Source of the DNA: Nocardia cyriacigeorgica
Lineage (GTDB): Bacteria > Actinomycetota > Actinomycetes > Mycobacteriales > Mycobacteriaceae
Length of the DNA: 64,000 nt
Assembly (NCBI RefSeq): GCF_010858045.1
Contig: NZ_JAAGVC010000002.1
Span: 280,728-344,727, forward strand
Reading direction: 5' to 3'
Shown here: one piece after another, positions 8,774 through 16,200 of the stretch
How positions within the stretch are numbered: position 1 is the stretch's first letter
Layout of the letters: each line of letters starts with the position of its first letter
Program-made: the position numbers and the translations under genes
Notes under the pieces: generated by a model
Databases searched by the model: none
Told to the model about the DNA's origin: nothing
What the model saw: the letters and a program-made list of their open reading frames with translations, nothing else

Positions 8774-9562
8774 ATGGCCGAGCCGAATCGGACAGCCGGC
8801 GTGCTCTACGACATCGACGGCGTGCTGGTGACTTCCTGGCGCGCCCTGCCCGGTGCACCCGATGCCGTGCGGCGCCTGGCCGAGCAGGGTCTGCGCCGCG
8901 CGTTCCTGACCAACACCACCTCGCGCACCCAGGCCGAGATCGCCGAACGGCTGTGCGCGGCGGGCATCGAGGTCTCCGCCGACGAGATCGTCACCGCGGC
9001 CCGCATGACCGTCGAGTACCTGCGCCGCAACCACCCCGGCGCCCGCACCTGGGTGCTCAATCACGGCGATATCGACGCCGACCTGGCCGGCCTGCGACTC
9101 GACGACACTGACCCCGAGGTCGTCGTCCTCGGTGGCGCAGGCCCCGAATTCAGCCACCGCGCGCTCAGTCGCGTCGTCGAATTGATGCTCGACGGGGTAC
9201 CGGTCGTCGCCATGCAGGGCGGCATGACCTGGGCCACCGACGACGGCCTGCGCATCGACACCGGCACCTACCTGCCCGGCCTCGAAGCCGCGGGCAACGC
9301 CACCGTCACCGTCATCGGGAAGCCGTCGGCCACCGGATTCCGCACCTGCGCCGCGACCATGGACCTGACACCTGAGCAGGTCGTGATGATCGGCGACGAC
9401 CTGCACTCGGACGTGCTGGCCGCCCAAGATGTCGGCATGACCGGAGTCCTGGTGCGCACCGGCAAGTTCCGCACCGCCGTACTGGAAGCGTCGCCACGCC
9501 AACCGGATCACGTCATCGATTCGATAGCAGACCTACCCGCCCTCCTCGCGACCCCGAACTGA
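8774..9562 (+). CDS. HAD superfamily hydrolase, subfamily IIA (LHPP/NagD-like)
   Basis: The 262-residue protein has HAD motif I LYDIDGVLV near the N-terminus, motif II FLTNTTS, the lysine of motif III in TVIGKPS and motif IV VMIGDDLHSD. The cap insertion between motifs II and III is of the C2 type, as in NagD, 4-nitrophenylphosphatase and the inorganic-pyrophosphatase-like LHPP. It should remove phosphate from a small molecule or phospho-residue; the substrate is unknown. I chose ATG 8774 because TACAGT lies six bases before it (leaderless pattern) and homology begins there. The open frame extends back to 8618 but that part does not look coding. Confidence 0.87.
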   Translation: MAEPNRTAGVLYDIDGVLVTSWRALPGAPDAVRRLAEQGLRRAFLTNTTSRTQAEIAERLCAAGIEVSADEIVTAARMTVEYLRRNHPGARTWVLNHGDIDADLAGLRLDDTDPEVVVLGGAGPEFSHRALSRVVELMLDGVPVVAMQGGMTWATDDGLRIDTGTYLPGLEAAGNATVTVIGKPSATGFRTCAATMDLTPEQVVMIGDDLHSDVLAAQDVGMTGVLVRTGKFRTAVLEASPRQPDHVIDSIADLPALLATPN

Positions 9563-9686
9563 CCCGCCGGCTCTCGATTCGAGCTGTCATCCGCTGAGCG
9601 CGAGGTCGTCATCGGGCTCGCAGCGTAGGCTGTGGCACTTCGGTACGGGTGAAAGCTGCGTGAGGTAGTCGGAACTTTGCGTAAGG

Positions 9687-9702
9687 CCGCCGCCTTCGGC
9701 GG
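9687..9702. terminator. Small GC hairpin downstream of the ZIP gene
   Basis: CCGCCG-CCTT-CGGCGG lies directly after the stop codon of the leftward ZIP transporter gene. There is no T-run, as is common in actinobacterial terminators. Confidence 0.4.
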
Positions 9703-9705
9703 GCG

Positions 9706-10392
9706 CTAGCCGAGGACGAAAGCTACGAGGAAACCTGCGGCCGTGGCGATCCCGACCCACCATCCACCTTCGCGGTACGCCTCTGGCATGAGCGAATCCG
9801 CGAGGACGGCGATCGTCGCACCGCCCGCGAACGCTTGCACAGTGCTGATCTGCGTCCCGGAAAGGTTGTCGGAGAGCACGTTTCCCAGCACAGTGACCAC
9901 GACCAGCACCACGCCGGTGATGGTCCACAATGCCAGTGCGCGCCCGGGCGCGAAGCCGTGCCGGTCGCGCATCAGCGCCGAACCGCCGATCGCCTCGGGC
10001 ACATTCCCCACCGCCACCGCGACCAGCAGCACCACGCCCCCGCCGCCGGACAGCGAGACGCCGAGCGCGGTGTTCTCCGGAACGCCGTCGAGCACCGTGC
10101 CGAGCATCAACGCCCAGCCGATCGCGGTGGGGCCGAGCCGCTGTTCGATGAAACGGTTCGCGACCACGTAGACCGTCGCGCCCGCGAACAGTGCGATACC
10201 GGCGATCCACGCACCCGCTTCGACGAACGCGGGCTCGAACAGTTCATTGGTCACCGCGGCGATCATGGTGCCCGCGCCGAAGGCCATCAGCGAGGCGAGC
10301 AACGGCTTCGGCAACGACCACCGCAGACCGATAACGGCGCCGAGTACCAACGGCACTGCCGTGCCCAATCCGTAGAGCAGTGCGGTCCCCAT
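9706..10392 (-). CDS. ZIP family metal transporter
   Basis: The 228-residue membrane protein has about eight hydrophobic segments. TM4 contains ALMLGTVLDGVPENTALGV and TM5 AVGNVPEAIGG, the HxxP/E-type metal-site helices of ZIP carriers in bacterial variant form (D-G-V-P-E-N and N-x-P-E-A). ZIP proteins import zinc, iron or manganese. The ATG at 10392 is the likely start; a TTG six codons upstream is an alternative. No Zur box was noticed in front of it. Confidence 0.83.
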   Translation of the reverse strand: MGTALLYGLGTAVPLVLGAVIGLRWSLPKPLLASLMAFGAGTMIAAVTNELFEPAFVEAGAWIAGIALFAGATVYVVANRFIEQRLGPTAIGWALMLGTVLDGVPENTALGVSLSGGGGVVLLVAVAVGNVPEAIGGSALMRDRHGFAPGRALALWTITGVVLVVVTVLGNVLSDNLSGTQISTVQAFAGGATIAVLADSLMPEAYREGGWWVGIATAAGFLVAFVLG

Positions 10393-10730
10393 TCGGCCAC
10401 GGTAGGTCAATGGGCGGTACCGCCTCTGTTTCCGCGCCGAAGCCTTCTAAATAATTCTAGAAATTCCCTTCAAAATCGCCCGTGCCGCCGTAGCTCTCGG
10501 TATCGTCCGATTCGGCAAACAGCCAGTGACACTGGCCAGGTAATCCCAGATCGGAGTTCGTGTTTGACAGGTGTTCCATCCGACGTGCTCGGATAGTCGC
10601 TCGCATGCCGTCGGCGATGGGGAAGGCCGGTGAGTGTCGAACATCTCGCCTGCCCCGGCGCCACGAGCGAATAACGAGCCGACGCAGACTTGCCAACTCG
10701 GCCGACGCGCGGTCGGCCGCCAGTTGCGGC
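10393..10730. other. Intergenic region, no gene recognised
   Basis: Three open frames of roughly 60-100 codons cross this stretch, but none has family resemblance, a ribosome site or a coherent codon pattern. An AT-rich patch with the palindrome TTCTAGAA lies at about 10449-10464. I looked for tRNA, SRP RNA and 6C RNA signatures and saw none. A strong hairpin follows at 10731-10767, so an unannotated small RNA ending there is possible. Confidence 0.4.
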
Positions 10731-10767
10731 GAAGGGCCCGATCCATGACGAGGGGATCGGGCCCTTC
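10731..10767. terminator. Strong hairpin, terminator-like, just upstream of a TetR gene
   Basis: Arms of 14 bases, GAAGGGCCCGATCC and its exact complement, enclose a nine-base loop. The hairpin is perfect and sits 16 bases before the TetR start codon. No gene upstream on the plus strand needs a terminator, so it either ends an unseen RNA or insulates the TetR promoter. Confidence 0.55.
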
Positions 10768-10783
10768 GGTATTGTCTGCCCCA

Positions 10784-11416
10784 ATGTCACAGGATGCGAA
10801 TACGGGACGAATGTATGCCGGGCAACCCGTAGAGGACCGGCAGCGCCAACGGCGTGCGCGTTTTCTGGAATCCGGTCTGACCGTTTTCGCGCGCGACGGA
10901 TACGCCAACAGTTCGGTCGGCGCCATTTGCAAGGATGCGGGGCTGTCGTCGCGGCAGTTCTACGAGGAGTTCACCGGCCGCGAATCCTTGCTGATCGAGC
11001 TGTACGAGCAGATCCATCGGGAATCGCGCGCCGCGGTCGAGGCGGCGCTGGCGGAGCGGTCCGAAGCGAGCGCGGTGGAGAGCATCGACGCCGCGGTCCG
11101 CGCGTACGTGGAATCCATCGGCACCGATCCGCGCAAGGCCAGAGTGGCACTGGTCGAGGTGGTCGGCGCCGGGCCGAAGGTGGAGAAGCTGCGGCTCGAG
11201 CTGCGCCGCATGTGGGGTTCGCTGCTCGCGGGCGCGGCCGAGGACGCGGCCATGCACGGCGAGATCCCGCCCGGCGACTACGAGATGCGGATGCTGGCCA
11301 TCATCGGCGCGGTCAACTATGTGGTCGACGAATGGAGCGGCTCGGAACCGCGCCGCCCCCTCGACGACGTGATCCGCGTGCTCAGCCGGGTCATCATGGG
11401 TGCCGTCGGAGCGTGA
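10784..11416 (+). CDS. TetR family transcriptional regulator
   Basis: The 210-residue protein has the N-terminal TetR helix-turn-helix (RARFLESGLTVFARDGYANSS, then AICKDAGLSSRQFYEEF) and a ligand domain of usual length. The TATTGT box ends eight bases before the ATG and there is no ribosome site. The downstream hydrolase gene starts 32 bases after the stop but has its own leaderless-type promoter, so the pair may be only loosely linked. The target is unknown. Confidence 0.9.
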   Translation: MSQDANTGRMYAGQPVEDRQRQRRARFLESGLTVFARDGYANSSVGAICKDAGLSSRQFYEEFTGRESLLIELYEQIHRESRAAVEAALAERSEASAVESIDAAVRAYVESIGTDPRKARVALVEVVGAGPKVEKLRLELRRMWGSLLAGAAEDAAMHGEIPPGDYEMRMLAIIGAVNYVVDEWSGSEPRRPLDDVIRVLSRVIMGAVGA

Positions 11417-11448
11417 TCGAGGCCGGGTACTCCGCGTAGCCTTGGCGC

Positions 11449-12309
11449 GTGGAGACCGTACCGATCCAGATGCCCGACGGCAGCACCGTCCCGGTGCGGC
11501 TGCTGTCGGCCTCGGGTTCCCATCGTCATCCGGTGACGCCGGACGTGCCGCGCCCGGTCGTGGTGCTGGTGCCGGGCCTCGGCGTCCCCGGCGAGTACTA
11601 CGGCTACTTCGCCCGGCTGCTGTCCGAGCGCGGCTTCGACGTGGCGATCACCGAGCTACGCGGCAACGGCGCCAGCACCCCCAAACCCGACTCGTCGAGC
11701 ACTTACGGCTACCACGAACTGGTCTCGGTGGATTTCCCCGCCATGTTCGAGGTGGTGCGCGACCGCTTCCCGGACAGCACGCCCTACCTGCTCGGCCACA
11801 GCATGGGCGGCCAGCTCGGCGTCATGTACGCGGCCCGCATCCGCGGCCGCCTCGGCGGCCTCATCCTGATCGCCTCCGGCACCCCCTACTACCGCGGCTA
11901 CCGTGGGCTCACCGGGCCCGGCATGCTGGTCGGCACCGCCGCCGTCTCGCTGACGGCCAACCTGGCCGGCTTCTGGCCCGGTGACCGCTTCGGCCCCAAC
12001 GGCTTCGGCCGCCAATCCAAAGTCCTGATCTCCGACTGGGCGCGCCTGGCCCGCACCGGCCGCTTCGTCCCCGTCGGCGCCGACATCGACTACGAGGAAC
12101 GCATCGCCCGCCTCAAACTCCCGGTCCTGTCCATCACCATGACCGGCGACGACCTCACCCCCGAACCCTCCGCCCGCCACCTGCTGGAGAAGTTGCCCAA
12201 CGCCGACATCACCACCTGGCACGAGACCCGACCGCTCGGGCACAACGGGTGGATCACCGATCCGGACAGCACCATTGATCGGATCGAGAAGTGGTTGCGG
12301 GATCGGTGA
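11449..12309 (+). CDS. Alpha/beta hydrolase
   Basis: The 286-residue protein has the alpha/beta hydrolase core: oxyanion strand VVVLVPGLGVPGEYYGYFA, nucleophile elbow LLGHSMGGQ (serine in GHSMG), a late acid in SITMTGDDLTPEPS and a histidine in RPLGHNGWI. These fit serine esterase or lipase activity on an unknown substrate. A TAGCCT box lies six bases before the GTG start. The last 27 bases of the gene, including its stop, are part of an exact 30-bp sequence repeated at 14791-14820, which appears to be the integration site of the island that follows. Confidence 0.88.
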   Translation: METVPIQMPDGSTVPVRLLSASGSHRHPVTPDVPRPVVVLVPGLGVPGEYYGYFARLLSERGFDVAITELRGNGASTPKPDSSSTYGYHELVSVDFPAMFEVVRDRFPDSTPYLLGHSMGGQLGVMYAARIRGRLGGLILIASGTPYYRGYRGLTGPGMLVGTAAVSLTANLAGFWPGDRFGPNGFGRQSKVLISDWARLARTGRFVPVGADIDYEERIARLKLPVLSITMTGDDLTPEPSARHLLEKLPNADITTWHETRPLGHNGWITDPDSTIDRIEKWLRDR

Positions 12310-12312
12310 TTC
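12283..12312 (+). repeat. Left copy of 30-bp direct repeat (attL-like)
   Basis: Thirty bases starting ATCGAGAAGTGGTTGC and ending GATCGGTGATTC are identical at 12283-12312 and 14791-14820. This copy forms the 3' end and stop codon of the hydrolase gene. Bases outside the repeat differ on both sides. The layout is that of a target-site core duplicated when an element entered the 3' end of a gene. Confidence 0.8.
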
Positions 12313-12365
12313 CAGCGCGCCGCATCATCCGCGGTCCCCGATGGCGGATCACTGGCGAACGACAA

Positions 12366-12609
12366 TCACGGCCACACCGTTTCCACGTCACCGAGTTCCA
12401 TCAGGGCGTGCAGGGTCAGCGAGTCCAAGCGGGTGGGCGCCGGGTTGATGACTGCATCGACGTCTGCCGCGCGCACTTGATCCCAGTGGTGGCTGGCTCG
12501 AACCAGCATCCGGCCAGACCAGTTGGTAGCCGAGACGCCGTGCCAGCTTCCTGATCTGCGCAACCTCCGCCGGATACTCGTTACTCACGTGCAGATCGAT
12601 CCACCCCAT
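12366..12609 (-). pseudogene. Frameshifted small actinobacterial protein gene
   Basis: From ATG 12609 one frame reads MGWIDLHVSNEYPAEVAQIR and on to LGYQLVWPDAG. The homologous continuation lies in a second frame (DQVRAADVDAVINPAP, then a run ending ELGDVETVWP and stop at 12366). Together they resemble a small protein family found beside recombination genes in Nocardia and Rhodococcus (from memory, not searched). A single frame change near 12505 is enough to separate them. The encoded function is unknown. Confidence 0.45.
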
Positions 12610-13046
12610 AGCTCGTGGCTGATCATGCGCGTCTGCTCACCAACGTTCTCGAGAAGAATCTGGCCTGATGCGGCCTGGTCTCGACATGCGTTCGCAGGGC
12701 TGCCGCCTTACGGGGCACTCGTCGGTAGTGCACGTTCGGTACCGTTGCATCGTTTGATGAGCTTCGGTGATTCTGAGCAGATGATCGGGCGCGCCTCATG
12801 CGGCCAACCCGCAGGCCAGAGATCGTCCTCGCAGCGATCCTCTCTCTTCGCGTCTCGTCTGTGTTGGGCGCGCCATTCCCCTGTACTCAGTCGATGGTGT
12901 CGTGCACGGACATGGCGTCGCGACCGGCTTCCTGCCACCAGTTGAACCCCAACTACCTTCAGTCTCCCGTCCGATCGCTCGGTGTTCGGGTCGCCCCAGA
13001 CGACCGCTGGAAGCTGTTGCGGCATAGGCATTTGCGTTCATAGAAT
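12610..13046. other. Accessory DNA with no recognisable gene
   Basis: Several overlapping open frames of 60-107 codons occur on both strands but none has a ribosome site, signal peptide or family motif. The stretch may be decayed coding DNA. On the minus strand GRLKVVGVQLVAGSR looks protein-like but is not assignable. Confidence 0.35.
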
Positions 13047-13066
13047 GTCAACACAGCGGCTATGTT
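13047..13066. promoter_or_regulatory. Near-perfect dyad overlapping a -10 box
   Basis: CAACACAG-CGG-CTATGTTG (13049-13067) is an 8-base inverted repeat with one mismatch, overlapping the TATGTT box that ends six bases before the ATG at 13073. This is the expected look of an autoregulated XRE promoter. Confidence 0.45.
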
Positions 13067-13072
13067 GTGGGC

Positions 13073-13338
13073 ATGGACCGTGATGCCGCAATCATCGGTG
13101 CGCAACTTCGAGCGACACTAGAGGCCGCCGGTATGTCACTAGCGGCGGCCTGCCTCGCGCACGCAACAGCTTGCGGTCTGCATTATGCGGGCGATCGGGC
13201 GGCGCTACCGACCAGTTCGAACTCAGCGTTCGGAAGCGAACAGCGAAGGCGTTCATACATGCATTTGCAGTAACCCTCGACCGGCTGGGCGCCGTACAAG
13301 CTCAGAACGGCGGCCTCGAACAGGCTTGTGTCACATAG
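13073..13338 (+). pseudogene. Broken XRE-type regulator gene
   Basis: The first frame gives MDRDAAIIGAQLRATLEAAG followed by MSLAA, a typical start of a Cro/CI helix-turn-helix protein. The frame then loses similarity. A different frame gives ELSVRKRTAKAFIHAFAVTL followed by DRLGAVQAQ and ends at a stop at 13336-13338, resembling the C-terminal part of the same kind of regulator. At least one frameshift or small deletion lies between about 13140 and 13220. The intact promoter-like dyad upstream supports recent decay. Confidence 0.42.
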
Positions 13339-13365
13339 AGCTCAACACTCGAGGCGATTGTCGGT

Positions 13366-13548
13366 GTGCAATCAGAACGCACGCCAAGTGTTGCTCGCAA
13401 TCTTCGCGCAATCGTGGCTCGCCACCTGGGTCAGCGGATCGCAAGAGCGATGGAGGTCGACGCGAGGGCAGCGGCCTACCTCGCCATGCAATGTATCCGA
13501 AGGTGGCGATCGACCCTTCCCCTAACGAGATGCTTGCGACAAACTTAA
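13366..13548 (+). CDS. Small HTH-like ORF, possibly decayed
   Basis: The 60-codon frame reads RNLRAIVARHLGQRIARAME then VDARAAAYL, which resembles the helix-turn-helix start of small actinobacterial regulators, but the second half (IRRWRSTLPLTRCLRQT) looks out of frame. No ribosome site is clear. It is more likely a fragment than a working gene. Confidence 0.25.
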   Translation: MQSERTPSVARNLRAIVARHLGQRIARAMEVDARAAAYLAMQCIRRWRSTLPLTRCLRQT

Positions 13549-13796
13549 CGCCCTGCTGGAGCAGTGTTGCATCCCGAATCGGACCATGATCAAATTGGAT
13601 CCGACAGCAGCGCGAGAACGGAAATAGATTAAGGTGGCAAGTAAACCGTATACCGGCGATCCCGACACAGAGGCGGCAGTAAAGACCGAATAGCGGGAAA
13701 GCTTGGCGAACTCCAACGGCCGGCGCATTAGTATTGCGAGGGTTGAGTTCAGCCGCGAGACCTTGATTCCAGCGTAATCTCTTCAGTGGGGGAACC

Positions 13797-14210
13797 ATGA
13801 ACCTTGCAGTACGAATGACATTCATTGCTCTTGCAGCCACGGCCGCAACCGTCGGTAGTGCGACAGTTGCCACAGCAACCAGCACATCGGCGCACTCGAC
13901 CAGAGTACTCATGGAGTACCGTGCCTCTGGCCTGACAGAGGGCCGAGCGTCAATGCCGGGAGAGCTCCACTTGTCGCACGGCATCTTCCAGCAGAAGCCT
14001 CCCAAGAAACAGAAGAACTGTGACTACAACTCCAACCTTGGTGAAACAGCGCAATCGTTCATGAGCCGTTGCGTCAAAGGTTCAGCGAAGGCCGAGTTTC
14101 CAAGCCAGTACCTGAACAGCACGCTCGCGGAGATCAAGAGCAAAGCATCGAGCGACGACGATGCCAAGAAAGCGAAGAAACTACTCACGGACGGACGGTT
14201 CAGAAAATGA
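13797..14210 (+). CDS. Small secreted toxin-like protein
   Basis: The 137-residue protein has a signal peptide (MNLAVRMTFIALAATAATVG, cleavage likely near residues 28-32), so it is exported. After a low-complexity linker, the C-terminal 60 residues contain Cys75, Cys92, the stretch AEFPSQYLNSTLAEIKSKA and the end KKAKKLLTDGRFRK. That arrangement (FPxxYL, amphipathic helix, then a basic KLLxDxRFxK end) resembles C-terminal toxin domains of bacterial polymorphic toxins. GGGGGA lies before the ATG. The stop overlaps the start of the next gene by four bases, the usual toxin-immunity order. The activity is unknown, and a non-toxic exported role cannot be excluded. Confidence 0.62.
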   Translation: MNLAVRMTFIALAATAATVGSATVATATSTSAHSTRVLMEYRASGLTEGRASMPGELHLSHGIFQQKPPKKQKNCDYNSNLGETAQSFMSRCVKGSAKAEFPSQYLNSTLAEIKSKASSDDDAKKAKKLLTDGRFRK

Positions 14211-14563
14211 CAGATTCAGCGATGAACAAGCCCTCACGAGAGCACAATCCCTACGTTGGCCTGATCGTATATGAAATGGGCAAAGTAGGTGGGCAGGGCG
14301 TGTATTATCGCGAAGATTTCGTGCTGGTGTGGGCCGAAGACCGGGAAGAGGCGCTGGCACTAGTCGACCGCCATGTCAGCAACGAGGTGACCGAGTCCGC
14401 AGACGGCAGCTACGTCAGACTCTATTCCGTAATCGATGTTAACGAAGTTGTGGATTCACTGGATTCGGCCCGCACGGTCGATCTATATTCGCGGCATTTT
14501 GCAAGCATCGACGACTACAAATCATTCGAGATGTTCCTTGGCGGAAAGGATCCACTAGCGTAA
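14207..14563 (+). CDS. DUF4288-like protein, candidate immunity protein
   Basis: The 118-residue cytoplasmic protein reads NPYVGLIVYE, REDFVLVWAEDREEALAL, VIDVNEVVDSL and LYSRHFASIDDYKSFE, the order of conserved blocks in DUF4288 (family assignment by eye). It starts inside the stop codon of the secreted gene (ATGA). A cytoplasmic acidic protein coupled to an exported basic one fits immunity to that toxin. ATG 14222 is an alternative start. Base composition is lower in G+C than the flanks. Confidence 0.6.
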   Translation: MTDSAMNKPSREHNPYVGLIVYEMGKVGGQGVYYREDFVLVWAEDREEALALVDRHVSNEVTESADGSYVRLYSVIDVNEVVDSLDSARTVDLYSRHFASIDDYKSFEMFLGGKDPLA

Positions 14564-14670
14564 ATGATCGGCCTACGTCGCTCGAACCGGGGAGCTCGGG
14601 ATGACGAACCAACGTTCCCTGGAATGATATAGAAGTTCATTCAAAGACGGCCCGGCCCTGGGGGCACGAC

Positions 14671-14708
14671 GCCCCGGCGGACGACCTAAAGTTGTCTGCC
14701 GCCGGGGC
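14671..14708. terminator. Hairpin after the toxin/immunity pair
   Basis: GCCCCGGCG (14671-14679) pairs perfectly with CGCCGGGGC (14700-14708), and inner bases ACGAC/GTTGT extend the stem with a bulge. It lies about 110 bases after the immunity gene and probably ends that transcript. Confidence 0.6.
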
Positions 14709-14790
14709 TCTTAGCTCTGGTTCGATCAGTATCCGACGTGAACCGACGCCAGCGGGGCCACCTACTCTAGGTCTATAGCAGAACGCGAAC

Positions 14791-14820
14791 ATCGAGAAGT
14801 GGTTGCGGGATCGGTGATTC
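14791..14820 (+). repeat. Right copy of 30-bp direct repeat (attR-like)
   Basis: Identical to 12283-12312 over all 30 bases. Its last two bases are the first two, on the plus strand, of the complement of the XRE gene's stop codon, so the repeat abuts two genes that would have been convergent neighbours before insertion. Confidence 0.8.
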
Positions 14821-15670
14821 AGGGTTCGGAGATGCCCGTGGCACGCCCGTCGATCGCCCTCCGGATGAGTGTCCGGGCGCCATCGCCCGTCACCGACTGC
14901 GCCGCGAGCACATCGAAAGCACGGCCGTAGAGTGCGACCTCGCGCGGCTGGGTGATGGTCAACTCGGCGGTATGCCCCTCGACCCGGACCATACGGTTGT
15001 CGAACATCATGAAGTTCTCGACGATCACCTTGCCCTCGGCCGTCATGGGCACGATGCCGAGAGTCACCCTCGGCATTCCGATGATCGAATGCAAGCGATC
15101 CAGTTGCCCGAGCATCACCGCATCGCTGCCGATCGTGGTGTAGAGCGATCGCTCGCTGATCAAGAAATGGAACCGGCGGCCGCGACGGTACAGCACCTGT
15201 TGGCGTTCCATCCGCTTGGCGACTCCGGCGTCGAGGTCATCGGGTAGCCGGTAGAACTCGATCACACTACGGAGCTTGGCTTCCGCATAGTCGGCGGTCT
15301 GCAACAGCCCGGGAACGATCTGTGGATCGTAGTTGCGGATCACCGTGGCGCCGGATTCCAGTTTGGCGTACAGCTGCTGGCCGCGCTTGACACCCGCGCC
15401 CAGCATCCGGCGGTATTCGAGGTACGCGGCATCGACGTTGTGCAGGCTGGCAAGCAGATCAGCCAACTGGTCGTCGGCAGCACAGTGACGGCAGTACGCG
15501 CGGATATCCTGGCTCGACGGCTTGCACTTGCCGTGTTCGATCCGCGAAACCTTGGATTCGTGCCAGCCCGCACGCGCGGCAAGCTCTCGGCCCGTCACAC
15601 CCGCATCACGTCTGATCTCGCGGAGCCGCTTGCCGAGAGCCTCCCGTGCTTCTTGAACTGAGCTCGTCAC
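14819..15670 (-). CDS. XRE family regulator with DUF5753 domain
   Basis: The 283-residue protein has an N-terminal helix-turn-helix (GKRLREIRRDAGVTGRELAA, then WHESKVSRIEHGK) and a DUF5753 C-terminal domain (IRNYDPQIVPGLLQTADYAE, FHFLISERSLYT, NFMMFDNRMVRVEGHTAELT). This architecture is extremely common in actinobacteria and is linked to developmental or phage-related control. The GTG start at 15670 overlaps the stop of the DUF6879 gene (GTGA). It is the last gene of a three-gene leftward operon. Confidence 0.9.
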   Translation of the reverse strand: MTSSVQEAREALGKRLREIRRDAGVTGRELAARAGWHESKVSRIEHGKCKPSSQDIRAYCRHCAADDQLADLLASLHNVDAAYLEYRRMLGAGVKRGQQLYAKLESGATVIRNYDPQIVPGLLQTADYAEAKLRSVIEFYRLPDDLDAGVAKRMERQQVLYRRGRRFHFLISERSLYTTIGSDAVMLGQLDRLHSIIGMPRVTLGIVPMTAEGKVIVENFMMFDNRMVRVEGHTAELTITQPREVALYGRAFDVLAAQSVTGDGARTLIRRAIDGRATGISEP

Positions 15671-16200
15671 CGCTGGCCGTGGACCTCCGCGAGGTACTCG
15701 GCGTACGGAATTGCCGCGCTCCACAGTCGTTGCTTCACTAGCCGGCAGTAATCGACGACGCCGGAATCGCCGGTCAATGCCGCGCCGGCCGGTCGGCCTG
15801 CGGAATCGATCAGATTGAACGCCACCAACTCATCATCAATGAGCCACCAATCGTCGGCTGGGACGTCGTCGACGGTATGCCGTGGTATGTATCGAATGTC
15901 TTCACCGGCATCGACGCTGCTTCCGGTGACCGAGAACAACCAGCGTTGATAGTCGGAGTGCGGTACCGAAACAACCCGCACGCGGCTCATCGTCACACCG
16001 CGAGCCGCCAGCCGGGTGATGAGATCGAGCCAATCCGACTTGTCGTAGCCGTCGTTCGGGTCCGGCTCGCCTTCGATGAAGCGCCGTAGTGGCTCGGACT
16101 CTTCGGGTTCAGCGTACGAGTCGCGGACCTCGAGATGGAACAGTGATGTCCGGGCCCGCTCGAATAGGTCCAGCCAACAGTCATTCGATCGGTACTCCAC
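15667..16200 (-). CDS. DUF6879 family protein
   Basis: The 177-residue protein begins VEYRSNDCWLDLFERARTSL and contains FHLEVRDSYAEPEES, RVRVVSVPHSDYQRWLFSV, EDIRYIPRH and DDWWLIDDELVAFNL, the aromatic- and acid-rich pattern of DUF6879. Such proteins are typically encoded beside XRE-DUF5753 regulators and may be their partners. The GTG at 16200 has AAAGGA nine bases upstream and lies 20 bases inside the end of the preceding gene. Biochemical function is not known. Confidence 0.78.
   Translation of the reverse strand: MEYRSNDCWLDLFERARTSLFHLEVRDSYAEPEESEPLRRFIEGEPDPNDGYDKSDWLDLITRLAARGVTMSRVRVVSVPHSDYQRWLFSVTGSSVDAGEDIRYIPRHTVDDVPADDWWLIDDELVAFNLIDSAGRPAGAALTGDSGVVDYCRLVKQRLWSAAIPYAEYLAEVHGQR

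Larger units (their letters stand above)
12313..14790. mobile_element. Putative small integrated island (2.48 kb) between 30-bp direct repeats
   Basis: The segment lies between the two copies of the 30-bp repeat. Joining the outer flanks across one repeat restores a tidy convergent pair: hydrolase stop at 14815-14817 equivalent, XRE gene stop at 14819-14821. Inside, the DNA is visibly poorer in G+C (about 53-55% in two hand-counted 60-base lines at 14281 and 14461) than the roughly 70% neighbourhood. It contains a frameshifted fragment, two broken HTH genes, a toxin-like/immunity-like pair and a terminator hairpin. No integrase or transposase is present, so it is a remnant or a cargo moved by a helper in trans. 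Confidence 0.6.

Noticed and set aside
10393..10767. Possible tRNA or SRP RNA gene before the TetR gene
   Set aside because: No T-arm GTTCGA with matching stems and no SRP core; only the hairpin stands.
12610..13046. Genes on either strand (107-codon minus frame, 81-codon plus frame)
   Set aside because: No ribosome site, no coherent family pattern, and competing frames of equal quality.
13331..14005. 224-codon minus-strand frame inside the island
   Set aside because: Overlaps the toxin gene on the other strand, no ribosome site or motif.
14700..14735. GGTTCGATC near 14721 as a tRNA T-arm remnant at the island end
   Set aside because: Flanking bases do not form a T-stem or acceptor stem, and the repeat boundary lies in a protein gene instead.
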